From: Vulcanimicrobiota bacterium
GTDB taxonomy: Bacteria > Vulcanimicrobiota > Xenobia > Xenobiales > JADMJV01
Reading direction: 5' to 3'
DNA length: 64,000 nt
NCBI GenBank assembly: GCA_023447635.1
Contig: JAEXNA010000219.1
Coordinates: 1-64,000, forward strand
Shown here: piece by piece, positions 49,201 to 55,871 of the stretch
Numbering within the stretch: the stretch's first letter is position 1
How the letters are laid out: each line of letters begins with the position of its first letter
Translations under genes and position numbers: made by a program
Notes under the pieces: generated by a model
Told to the model about the DNA's origin: nothing
The model's input: the letters and a program-made list of their open reading frames with translations, nothing else
Database searches by the model: none

Positions 49201-50724
49201 CGAGGAGTGGCGGCTGTCGTCGAGGGCGCCCTGCACCTTCTTGATCAGCTCGTCCTTGGATCCGGCCGAGAAGGCGGCCAGTTCGACGCTGCCGTCCCAG
49301 GCCGTATCCTTACGCTGAGCGCCGTACTCTTCGAGCACCAGATGGAAGTTGCTGCCGCCGAAGCCGAAAGAAGACAGTCCGGCCCGGCGAGGGTGATCGG
49401 GGTGCGAGACCCAGGGGCGGCTGATGGTGTTCAGATAGAACGCGCTGTCTTCGATGCCCAGCTTGGGGTTCGGCTTGGTGATGTTGATGGTGGGCGGGAA
49501 GATCTTGTAGTGCAGCGCGAGAGCCGCCTTGATCAAGCCAGCCGAACCGGCGGCGGCTTTGGTGTGCCCGATCTGGGACTTCACCGAACCCATGGCGCAC
49601 CAGTTTTTGTCGCTGGAAACCTCGCCATAGACGGTCTTGAGCCCTTCGAACTCGACCACGTCACCGACCTTGGTTCCGGTACCGTGGGCTTCCACCAGCT
49701 CTACCGTGCGGGGCGAAACTTCGGCGTTCTCGTAAGCGCGGCGCAAGGCGCGAGCCTGTCCGTGCGACATCGGAGCGTAGACCGCGCCGCCTTTCCCGTC
49801 GCTGGCCGTTCCGACGCCGCGGATCACGGCGTAGATCTTGTCGCCGTCACGCTCGGCGTCGGCCAGGCGCTTGAGTACGACCATGCCCAGGCCTTCACCC
49901 AGCATGGTGCCGTCGCTTTCGGCGTCGAACGGACGGATCTTCCCGGAGGCTGACAGGGCGGGCGTCTTCGAGAAGCACATGAACATGAAGATGTCGTTGA
50001 AAGTGTCGGTACCGCCGGTGATCACCATGTCGGCCTGACCGGTCTGCAGTTCCAGGAACGCCAGGTGAGCCGCCGACAGGGTCGAGGCGCAGGCCGCATC
50101 GACCACGCAGTTGGTCCCGTGCAGGTCCAGGCGGTTGGCGATACGTCCGGCGACCACGTTACCAAGCAGACCGGGGAACGAGTTCTCCTGCCAGGGCACG
50201 TAGTCGGCCGAGATGCGCTGCATGACCTCTTCCACCAGCTCCGGGCCCAGGCCCGACTCTTGCAGCGCCTTCTTCCAGTAGGGGTGGCCCAGGCGAGCGC
50301 CCAGCGGAACCACCAGTTCGAGAGTGCCGGTGACACCCAGGATGACCGAGGTGGTGCTGCGGTCGAACTCGCGGTCCGGTCCATAACCGGCGTCTTCCAG
50401 GGCCGCCTTGGCAGCGACCAGACCCAGCAGCTGCGAGGTGTCGGTCGCCTCCAGCGCGGTGGGCGGCATGGAGAACTCTGTGGGGTCGAAAGGATAGGGA
50501 TCCAGGAAGCCGCCGCGGCGACAGTAGGTCATATCCGACGCCTTCTGGTTGGCGTCGAAGTAGTCGTCCGGACTCCAATGGGTGTCCGGGATCTCCGAAA
50601 TGGTGTCAGTGCCGAGTCGAAGGATCTTCCAGAAAGACTTCAGGTTGTTGGCCTTCGGATAGAGGGCCGACATGCCCACGATGGCGATGTCGGTTCTCTG
50701 GGACTGAGCGGGAGCGTTCTTCAT
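43204..50724 (-). CDS. pfaA: PfaA-like PUFA synthase subunit (KS-AT-six ACPs-KR-DH)
   Basis: 2506 residues. KS at about 10-460 (DAACASTLSAAH, VEAHGTGTKVGD, GHTKAAAGSAG). Malonyl-acyltransferase at about 560-880 (FPGQGSQ, GHSYGELSAL). An Ala/Pro linker precedes six tandem acyl carrier proteins whose phosphopantetheine serines lie in six copies of LGIDSIKRVEIL, near residues 1176, 1275, 1373, 1475, 1574 and 1673. Ketoreductase at about 1930-2210 (VTGGARGVTAA, SSVTARFGRPGQVDYCMANE). C-terminal dehydratase with SHKLKGQPVLP (HxxxGxxxxP). This is the full PfaA plan. The enzyme elongates on tethered ACPs from malonyl-CoA; more ACPs generally mean higher output. The ACPs need a phosphopantetheinyl transferase, not in the window. 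Confidence 0.97.
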   Translation of the reverse strand: MKNAPAQSQRTDIAIVGMSALYPKANNLKSFWKILRLGTDTISEIPDTHWSPDDYFDANQKASDMTYCRRGGFLDPYPFDPTEFSMPPTALEATDTSQLLGLVAAKAALEDAGYGPDREFDRSTTSVILGVTGTLELVVPLGARLGHPYWKKALQESGLGPELVEEVMQRISADYVPWQENSFPGLLGNVVAGRIANRLDLHGTNCVVDAACASTLSAAHLAFLELQTGQADMVITGGTDTFNDIFMFMCFSKTPALSASGKIRPFDAESDGTMLGEGLGMVVLKRLADAERDGDKIYAVIRGVGTASDGKGGAVYAPMSHGQARALRRAYENAEVSPRTVELVEAHGTGTKVGDVVEFEGLKTVYGEVSSDKNWCAMGSVKSQIGHTKAAAGSAGLIKAALALHYKIFPPTINITKPNPKLGIEDSAFYLNTISRPWVSHPDHPRRAGLSSFGFGGSNFHLVLEEYGAQRKDTAWDGSVELAAFSAGSKDELIKKVQGALDDSRHSSLIAWESRQSFNRADAHRLVVPALSDDFASALTAALDKLKKGEASEFSSSGSADNGKVAFLFPGQGSQYVNMGVDLACAFPELLESLEATGRDIAHAIYPVPVFDKAEEAAQGDFLTATDRAQPALGVMERGYFHLLERFGLKPEGTAGHSYGELSALYAAGVLDGEGLVELSRERGRLMASQGDDLGTMMAVKGTLDKVEQVLAETKTPVVLANRNSPDQCVLSGSAKDLEALAPELKKAGLRGVPLKVGAAFHSSFVAGARDPFHKVAGKVKFNKSEIPVYANKTAELYPASGKTARALLADQLVHQVNFVGLIEKMYADGFRTFIEVGPKTVLTGLVKAILKDKSDIKVVPMDRSVGKKSGLLDLATALAELAAAGLPVELAQWEEKPAAEAKRRMTVPISGANYRSGNGKKPPVREPNSVGVKSAAPAAAPVVKAALPAAHSAPAVAKATVSLPATPPARPAAPAPAAPTPSSVAAAKAPAQAPAPQRPVAPVAAPAALDSLLPHLEALQELTRQTAQVHQQFLKSQEAAQSALGALLAGQAAQHAAAPAAPARPVAPAPVSSAPVVAAPARPIAPAPVAPPARPAAAAPAPVAARPAPAPAPAPVKVHTPAIASVASPVDQVLGSGVADDSVSKALLKVVADKTGYPQEMLNLEMDLEADLGIDSIKRVEILAAVEEAVPGLPKVDSDRLGALRTLGEIVTAMTPAGGLPKAAAPVAAPAASAAPSGAVSSALLKVVADKTGYPVEMLNLEMDLEADLGIDSIKRVEILAAVEEAVPGLPKVDSDRLGSLRTLGEIVTAMTPAGGLPASAPTASAPTASSAAPSGAVSGALLKVVADKTGYPAEMLNLEMDLEADLGIDSIKRVEILAAVEEAVPGLPKVDSDRLGSLRTLGEIVAAMTPAAGVPASTASAPAAASHSAPAMGLGATGVARALMNVVAEKTGYPVDMLTLEMDLESDLGIDSIKRVEILASVEEAMPGLPKVDSDRLGSLHTLGEIVEAMTPAGDLQPQLTAHAAPATGVPATDPGVAKALMVVVAEKTGYPVDMLTLEMDLESDLGIDSIKRVEILASVEEALPGLPKVDSDRLGSLHTLGEIVEAMTPKGIAPAAAAPAAPAAPAASGGGDASGVTAALLAVVAEKTGYPQEMLNLEMDLESDLGIDSIKRVEILASVEEVMPGLPKVDADRLGSLRTLGEIVVAMTPAGGAAAAHVVAPTVVAAPPAARTISRQCLQLIDLGPGQASGLPLPEGAVLAVLEDTPGLGDELVGALQSRGVEVEKVEAGSALPANLGALVLVGNGGDGQRSREFLMTAFQRTREAAPALRKSGGALFTVTTLDGSFGLKGKAFDPFIGGLAGLPKTVAHEWPEVFTRAIDRHPEITVETVLEELMKDGPVEVALSPGRRETLVTATAQASAGAPRLGKKDVVLVTGGARGVTAACAIATARAYGSKFVLLGRTPLEGPDFDLYPGIEDEGALKREIMQRQFGGKATPKDLQGVANKVAAQREMQGTLAAFAEAGVEAVYLACDVRDKDGLKAGLAEVQKQLGAITTLIHGAGVLADRKIEDKTDEMFQSVFSTKIDSLLILNELLPDLKTMLFFSSVTARFGRPGQVDYCMANEVLNKFAQLESRRRPRCTMVAMGWGPWAGGMVTPALAREFERIGVGLIPLEAGAQAVVDELSHHGAGQAEVLFGDGFPEPVSPKPRTSSSSEGQSGGGEQLLQKAISVSALPFLDSHKLKGQPVLPMAFMMEWFTQGALLSGAGMRLVGLDDLRVFRGVTVSGGVEPTLAVSVVSTKVVDGRTHATLELKDTGRNALHARATVVLGDAQDSAPAPFDPAPLSTRSYSHSPDAIYSELLFHGPDFHAVSGVSGISEGGLVAELKSAGKPAEWERDPLRSDWATEPLVVDGVLQLGILWCWDGLGKPSLPNGFAHYRQFVNRYPKSGVKAVLKVVSHSDRALVADCDLIDAKGNLLGRFERLEWTADDALKAAFGLSGALAR
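45590..47310 (-). repeat. Six tandem ~300-bp repeats encoding the ACP domains of pfaA
   Basis: The segment CGCTTGATGCTGTCGAT and close variants recurs on the plus strand at about 45701, 46001, 46295, 46601, 46895 and 47186, a period of about 290-306 bp. Repeats 4 and 5 share ESDLG and LHTLGEIV, while repeats 1-3 share EADLG and AVEEAVPG. This suggests stepwise duplication. Copy number could change by recombination. Confidence 0.9.
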
Positions 50725-50769
50725 GGATCTCTGGTTCCTCTTATGGATTTCGATGGTAAGGGACGGCGG

Positions 50770-52404
50770 TTACGAGAAGTAGGGCGCGAGTTCGGCGTCC
50801 GTTTTGGGGCGGAACTCCTGCAGCTCGTGACTCAACGGCACGCCCTGCTGACGCAAGGCGTGGACCCGGCCCAGATAAGCGGCGCCGGCGAGAATATTAC
50901 GGGCGACCACGCCCGCTTGGCGAGCCTTCGGCTCGGCCAGATAGCTGTCGCCGACCCACTGGTTGAAGGCGCCCATGGCGGGACCGCACCAAACCTGGTA
51001 GTCGACCTTGCGGTCGGCGATACCCGAGTTGGCCCAGCCCGAGGCGCGGCCGAGGTAGGAGCGGAAGACCAGTGCCATCTTGTGTTTGGGGTCGGCGGCG
51101 GCGCGCTGGTTCTGGCGCGGGTCGCGACCTTCGAAGAATTTGTGGGTGTCGGCCCAGACTTCGTCGAGGGTCTGACGGAAGAAGGTCTTCTCCAGCACGG
51201 CGCGCTCGGAGGCGGGCAGCTCTTCCATAGAGCCGTAGTCGCGGTAAAGCTGATACAGCTTCTTGGCGCGCACGGGGAACATAGTGCCCCACTTCAGCAC
51301 CTGGACCTGAACGCCCATTTCGAACATATCGGCGGCAGGCGCCATCGCCATGTCGGCTTGTCCGGCTTTGCACAGCATCTCGCGCACGATATCAGAGCTT
51401 CCCGACTCGAGGCAGGACTGGTTGACGCTTCCGGTCAGAATGTAAGAAGCGCCCATCGCAAAGGCGGCACAGGCCGAGGCCGGGGTCGAGATACCGCCGG
51501 CAGCGCCAACCCGCAGCACCACGCCGCGGTCGCCGTACAGCTTCTGCTTCTCGTCGCGCAGAGCGATCATGGTAGGAAGCAGAGCCAGAGCCGGGCGGTT
51601 ATCGGTATGTCCGCCGGAATCGGCTTCGGCCGTCAGGTCTTCGACCACCGGCATCAAGGCGGCAAGTTCCGCCTGTTCGGGGGTCAGGTCGCCGCGCTGC
51701 ACCAGTTCGCGCAGCATCTTCTCGGGCGGCGGAGCGAAAAACTTCTCGGCCACCTCGACGCGAGACACCTTGCCCAGCACCTGCTGGCGCATCACGATCT
51801 CGCCGTTGTCGTTGCGCGAGATGCCGTGGAAACGGTACTTCAAGAGCGGGAGCGTCAGACCCAGGTAGGCCGAGGCGCTGACCCGCTTGACCCCTTTGCG
51901 AAGGTAGAGATCGACGATCCCCTCTTCCAGGTCGGGCTCGTTGGGCGAGTGGATCAAGTTCGAGCCGAACGGCTTGTCGCCCAGGCTCGCTTGCAGGCGG
52001 TCGATCGATTTCTCGACCACGTGCAGCGGAAGTCCGGCGGCGCCGAACACGCCCAGCGTGTTGGCCTCGGCGGCGGCCTGGACCAGTTCGACCGAGGTGA
52101 TGCCGTTGGCCATCGCCCCGACCACATAGGAGTAGTCGACTCCGTGGGCCTTCCGGAACGAGGCGTCGCCCAACCCCGCGGGGGTCAGTGAAGGCAAGAA
52201 GCCGGCAAAGGTCCAGCCGTCTCCATCGCCTGCGCCCAGTTCGCCCTTGTCCACAGGGGCCAGCGCGATCTCATCGCCCTTGCGCACCACGAAATAGGAT
52301 TCGCCCAGAGACTGCAGCCCCTGTCCTAAACCCTCTTGTCCTTGTAGCAGAGCGCTCGTGTCGCCCCTCCAACCCAACTTCGCCGTCATACTCAAAACGT
52401 CCAT
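50770..52404 (-). CDS. pfaD: PfaD-like enoyl reductase (FMN-dependent) of the PUFA synthase
   Basis: About 544 residues from the ATG at 52404; the frame is open 30 codons further up but that part is not protein-like. A TIM-barrel FMN enzyme of the nitronate monooxygenase/PfaD type: VVGAMANGITSVELVQAA, FGSNLIHSPNEP, VLRVGAAGGISTP, GASYILTGSVNQSC and the PfaD-specific APAADMFEMGVQVQVLKWGTMFP. The C-terminus ends with GPAMGAFNQWVGDSYL. It reduces the enoyl-ACP double bonds that are not kept. First gene of the pfa set, 45 bp before pfaA, which is the ER-first order of myxobacterial pfa1-pfa2-pfa3. Confidence 0.96.
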   Translation of the reverse strand: MDVLSMTAKLGWRGDTSALLQGQEGLGQGLQSLGESYFVVRKGDEIALAPVDKGELGAGDGDGWTFAGFLPSLTPAGLGDASFRKAHGVDYSYVVGAMANGITSVELVQAAAEANTLGVFGAAGLPLHVVEKSIDRLQASLGDKPFGSNLIHSPNEPDLEEGIVDLYLRKGVKRVSASAYLGLTLPLLKYRFHGISRNDNGEIVMRQQVLGKVSRVEVAEKFFAPPPEKMLRELVQRGDLTPEQAELAALMPVVEDLTAEADSGGHTDNRPALALLPTMIALRDEKQKLYGDRGVVLRVGAAGGISTPASACAAFAMGASYILTGSVNQSCLESGSSDIVREMLCKAGQADMAMAPAADMFEMGVQVQVLKWGTMFPVRAKKLYQLYRDYGSMEELPASERAVLEKTFFRQTLDEVWADTHKFFEGRDPRQNQRAAADPKHKMALVFRSYLGRASGWANSGIADRKVDYQVWCGPAMGAFNQWVGDSYLAEPKARQAGVVARNILAGAAYLGRVHALRQQGVPLSHELQEFRPKTDAELAPYFS

Positions 52405-52705
52405 TCCACCGCCACGATTCCTAGCGACAGACCTCGCGAAGCGGCATGAAGCCGCGCCCAGGTCCATGCCGTTCCCTTTTGGGGAGGTCGGCACTTCGAA
52501 GCGCGGCTTGACAGGTTGGCCGCTTCCCTTGCGATGTCTCGCAGTCGCTGATTTCTGCCCCTATAACGCGCGTCGATGGCGCTTTATTGCGCCGCCCCGG
52601 AAAAAATGAGGAGAATTCCAAGACTCATTTTCCGAAGCGTCAACCCCCTCGCTTCCCCCCGCCGCGCCAGGAGGAGGTTGAGCGCGCATCGGAAAGGCCC
52701 CGCTC
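52405..52705. promoter_or_regulatory. Divergent control region between pfaD and the putative regulator
   Basis: About 300 bp with no gene. It holds a TTGACA at 52508 on the plus strand, a TATAAC at 52562 whose complement GTTATA could serve the pfaD direction, a small inverted repeat GGCGC-TTTATT-GCGCC at 52578-52593 and GCGGC-ATGAA-GCCGC near 52440. Both transcription units must start here. The -35 and -10 candidates are not ideally spaced, so exact promoters are not assigned. Confidence 0.45.
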
Positions 52706-53299
52706 ATGCCTACGCCGCGCGACGATAGCCATTTTCTGGCCGCCCTTCGGGCCAAACTGCACAGCTCTCAGGTGGACAGCGGCCGCTCCTTTTCGGAGCT
52801 GGCCGACCTCCTGGAGGTGGAGTCGGTCGAGAGGCTACGCGACTATTTCAGCGGTAAGGCCGAAATGCCGGTGCCCCTTCTCTATCATTACGGCCAGCTG
52901 GTAGGACGTCCGATCTGGTGGTTCTTTGGCGAACAGCCCGCCACCATCTCGGTGGAAGGCGCGGAGACCGCCATCGGTAACATTTCTCGTCTGCGTCTGT
53001 ACATCGACGCCCTGGAAACCGAGTTTCGGCAGGTTCTCGAAGGCGGCCGGTCGCCGCTGGACCGCCCCTCGCGCGGCGCCGCTTCGACCTCGGAAGCTCG
53101 CCCCGACGGTCCCGTCGTGGTCGACTTCGCCCCGTACCTTTCCCGCGCTCGCGCCATTCTCGAGCGGGAAGCCGACTTCCACGAGGACTCCGAAGAGGTC
53201 TTCGAAGAGTCGGTGGAAATGATCGCTCACAGTCTTTACTCTATCGAGATGGCTCAGCATCCGTCCCGCGAGTATCACCCCACCCCCACGGAGTCTTAA
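52706..53299 (+). CDS. Putative XRE-like DNA-binding protein, candidate regulator of the pfa locus
   Basis: 197 residues. The first ~70 residues look like a helix-turn-helix of XRE type: FSELADLLEVESVERLRDYFSGKAEMPVPLLYHYGQLVGRPIWWFFGE, with 'choose helix by residence in phase' spacing typical of Cro/C1-like regulators. The rest is helical (SRLRLYIDALETEFRQVL and later READFHEDSEEVFEESVEMI). No receiver or ligand-binding domain is recognised. Divergent from pfaD across a 300-bp region and 10 bp upstream of the flavin oxidoreductase gene. Control of pfa transcription is inferred from position only. Confidence 0.65.
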   Translation: MPTPRDDSHFLAALRAKLHSSQVDSGRSFSELADLLEVESVERLRDYFSGKAEMPVPLLYHYGQLVGRPIWWFFGEQPATISVEGAETAIGNISRLRLYIDALETEFRQVLEGGRSPLDRPSRGAASTSEARPDGPVVVDFAPYLSRARAILEREADFHEDSEEVFEESVEMIAHSLYSIEMAQHPSREYHPTPTES

Positions 53300-53309
53300 C
53301 CCTTTCGGC

Positions 53310-54401
53310 ATGCCAAATCCCGACGTCGTCATCATCGGCGGTGGACCAGCGGGGCTGCTCGCGGCTTACCTGTTGACCCAGCTTCGCATTTCTAACGTTG
53401 TGCTAGAGGCCGGGGGCCGGGTCGGCCACTCCTTCCACACCATGCCTCGCGCCTTTCATCTGGGGCCCTGGCTCAACAACTATCTGCCCGGCGCCATCGT
53501 CAGCCCTTCTCACATCCTTCGTCGTCCTCGCTGCCGCGAGTACGGAGTGTATCTAGAGCGCTATGCGCGCAAATACAAACTGAAAGTGGCCCTCAACCGC
53601 CCCGCTCAATCGCTGGAGGTGATCGAGGACAACGGACAGACCCTCTATCAGGTCACCACTCCGGAAGAGACCTTCCGCGCCCCGATTGTGATCAACGCCA
53701 CCGGATTCTATCGATATCCTCTGAACCCGGAGTACCCCGGCCTCAAGACCACCGAGGTCAGGACGGTTCACGCCCACGACTACCAGGAGCCGGAAGACCT
53801 GGCCGCCTCCCTCGGCAAGCACGCCCGGATCCTGATCGTCGGCAAGCGGGTGACGGCAGGAGAACTCCTGATCGACCTTTCCCGCCACGACTTTGGGCTG
53901 GCCCTGAGTCACCGAGGCAAACTGGTCTTCGGACCGACCCCCTTCTGGCAAGGGATCAACTCGCCGTTCGTGCTGGGCTTCGAGTGGGTGATCGCCCAAC
54001 TGGGGATCAAGGCCAACTCCTACCCTCGGATGGCCGGCGGCAAGACCCGAGAAATGATCCAGCGCGGCCGGGTGGAGCTGTTCCCCGACATCGCCCGTTT
54101 CGAGCGGGATACCGTGGTCTTCACCAACGGCAAAGAGGAGAAGTTCGACCTGGTCGTCTTCGCCACCGGCTACAAGACCGATTGGAACCACCTCAAACCG
54201 GTGGTCGGCGACGAGCCGATCGCCCCGCGCAAACTGCGCAAAGGCGAGCACCCGAAGCACGACGGGCTATTCTTCCTGGGGTTCGACAACCAGTTCTCTA
54301 TCCGCAGCCGCTACCTTCGCGGCATTCGCGAGGATGCGCCCCGAGTCGTGCAGCAGGTCTGCAAGCGGTTGGTGCAGTGGCACCGCGCCGTCTGGCACTA
54401 G
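53310..54401 (+). CDS. FAD-dependent oxidoreductase (flavin monooxygenase-like)
   Basis: 363 residues. N-terminal FAD-binding VVIIGGGPAGLLAAYLL and VLEAGGRVGHSFHTMP, and a later ATGYKTDW, the C-terminal FMO/CzcO-like signature. The second nucleotide-binding site, ILIVGKRVTAGELLIDL, keeps the beta-alpha-beta outline but lacks the standard GxGxSG, so NADPH binding is uncertain. Ends with FFLGFDNQFSIRSRYLRGI. It probably oxidises a small or lipid substrate. It follows the regulator gene by 10 bp and lies beside the pfa locus, so action on a polyene product is possible but unproven. Confidence 0.85.
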   Translation: MPNPDVVIIGGGPAGLLAAYLLTQLRISNVVLEAGGRVGHSFHTMPRAFHLGPWLNNYLPGAIVSPSHILRRPRCREYGVYLERYARKYKLKVALNRPAQSLEVIEDNGQTLYQVTTPEETFRAPIVINATGFYRYPLNPEYPGLKTTEVRTVHAHDYQEPEDLAASLGKHARILIVGKRVTAGELLIDLSRHDFGLALSHRGKLVFGPTPFWQGINSPFVLGFEWVIAQLGIKANSYPRMAGGKTREMIQRGRVELFPDIARFERDTVVFTNGKEEKFDLVVFATGYKTDWNHLKPVVGDEPIAPRKLRKGEHPKHDGLFFLGFDNQFSIRSRYLRGIREDAPRVVQQVCKRLVQWHRAVWH

Positions 54402-54423
54402 GGCTCGGGGGCCAACGCACCCT

Positions 54424-54555
54424 CTAGCGCTCTTTGACCTTGATGGGGTGGCGAGTGGGGCCGGGGCGGAGCTGGCCGTTGGTCCAGAGGTAGGGGATCA
54501 GGTCGTAGTCGCCGGGCAGAGGGGGGTCACAGCGGCGGCGGGGCCGGCTCGCTTT
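54424..54555 (-). pseudogene. Possible C-terminal remnant of a lost gene
   Basis: In the gap between the flavin oxidoreductase and the DUF4105-like gene, a 43-codon minus-strand frame without a start codon reads PPLPGDYDLIPYLWTNGQLR followed by PGPTRHPIKVKER and a stop. The sequence is protein-like and unlike a random frame. It is bounded upstream by a TGA. It may be what is left of a deleted or frameshifted gene. Confidence 0.3.
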
Positions 54556-54592
54556 TCAGCGTTCTTTCAAGGGAGAAAGCTATCTTGAGCCT

Positions 54593-55798
54593 ATGAACAT
54601 CCTCAACTCGGTACCCGGACTGAACATCATGCGCGGCAAGCAGGTCTCCCGTCGCGACCGCTACCGCTCCGAGTTGAAGGTCTCCGAGCAAGACCGTAAG
54701 GACCATCTGGCCATCGACTGGAACGCCGCCCAGACCCCGTCGCAACTGGTGAAACGTGAGGGCGACAAATACACGCTTTCGAATTTCCGCTGGGGCTTCA
54801 ACGAAGATCCCAAGGTCAAGTCGACCGATTGGGCCCCGATCCACGCTGAAACCACCATCGACGCCTCGAAGGTCAAAGAGGTGTACTTGGCGCTCGAACC
54901 CTTCGAGCCCGAGATCGTGGCTGGCCACGGCCTGCTAGTGTTCGAGATGGAAGACGGCAGCGCGGTCCAGAGCGCCGACGGACGCGAGGACTTCGGATTC
55001 GCGCTCTCCATCGAAGCTCGCCTGCCCAAAGGACAGGAGTACGGCCTGTTCACCGGGATGAAAAAGAACTTTGGAATGCTCTACCAGATGGGCTCGCTTT
55101 CGGACCAGCTGCAGAAAGTCAGCCGCCAGCGTGGACACAAACTGATCATGCACCGCCTGGAGCTGGACAAAGAGCAGAAAGAGAAGCTGGTGCACGACGG
55201 CCTGAACGCGGCCACCGAAGACCGCCTGGGTGAGTGGTACCACACCTTGACCAACTCGTGCTACACCGGCGGGGTCGACCTGATCAACGACGTGGTGCCG
55301 GAATCCCAAAAGATGGCTCGCTGGAGCAAACATCTGAAGTTTGCCCGCCTGGCCACCGCTCTGCCCGTGCTGGAAGGCGCCACCCTCAAGCAAAAGGGCC
55401 TGCTGGCCGACGAGCCGATCCTCTCGCTACAGCCGAACGCCGAACTTTACCCTGACGAACAGACCAAAGTGAGCAGCCTGCAGGCCAACCTGGCCGAAGT
55501 CAGTCGCTCGGGCTTCTTCAAACCGGGCCTGCAGTTGGCCGGAGCGGGAGTTGGGGGGGTGGCCGGATACGCTATCGGCAACAGCTTTGGCTCCGTAGGC
55601 GCCCTGATCGGCGCGGGAGCCGGCGCCTTGACCGGATTGTGGGCCGGCGACCGCACCGCCGACATCGTGGCTACCAAGGCCGACCAGAAGCCGGTCGACG
55701 CTCAAGCCTGGTACGCCGCCAAAGGCGGACTGAGCCTGGAAGAAGCGACCGCCCGCCTGAGCAACTCGTCGGCGCCGGTCGCCTTGATGGCCTCCTGA
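54593..55798 (+). CDS. DUF4105-like protein with C-terminal glycine zipper
   Basis: 401 residues. The central region (about 85-280) has the layout of DUF4105/Lnb-N proteins: strands leading to GHGLLVFEMEDGSAV, and a Cys-containing YHTLTNSCYTGGVDLINDVVP that matches the conserved LTNNC motif of this thiol-protease-like fold. The C-terminus (about 305-355) is a glycine-rich pair of hydrophobic helices (GVGGVAGYAIGNSFG, GALIGAGAGALTGLWAGD), probably a membrane glycine zipper. No signal peptide is seen. The substrate is unknown. Confidence 0.72.
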   Translation: MNILNSVPGLNIMRGKQVSRRDRYRSELKVSEQDRKDHLAIDWNAAQTPSQLVKREGDKYTLSNFRWGFNEDPKVKSTDWAPIHAETTIDASKVKEVYLALEPFEPEIVAGHGLLVFEMEDGSAVQSADGREDFGFALSIEARLPKGQEYGLFTGMKKNFGMLYQMGSLSDQLQKVSRQRGHKLIMHRLELDKEQKEKLVHDGLNAATEDRLGEWYHTLTNSCYTGGVDLINDVVPESQKMARWSKHLKFARLATALPVLEGATLKQKGLLADEPILSLQPNAELYPDEQTKVSSLQANLAEVSRSGFFKPGLQLAGAGVGGVAGYAIGNSFGSVGALIGAGAGALTGLWAGDRTADIVATKADQKPVDAQAWYAAKGGLSLEEATARLSNSSAPVALMAS

Positions 55799-55871
55799 TC
55801 CTCCAACAGGCCTTCCCTCCCCTCCCCCTGAAGTGGAGGGGAATCTCCCCAGAGACGAAAGGCCGCCCGCC

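Noticed and set aside
35941..50724. Type I polyketide synthase for a secondary metabolite
   Set aside because: LGIDSIKR ACPs, FabA-like dehydratases, a PfaD-type reductase and no thioesterase or extra modules fit a PUFA synthase instead.
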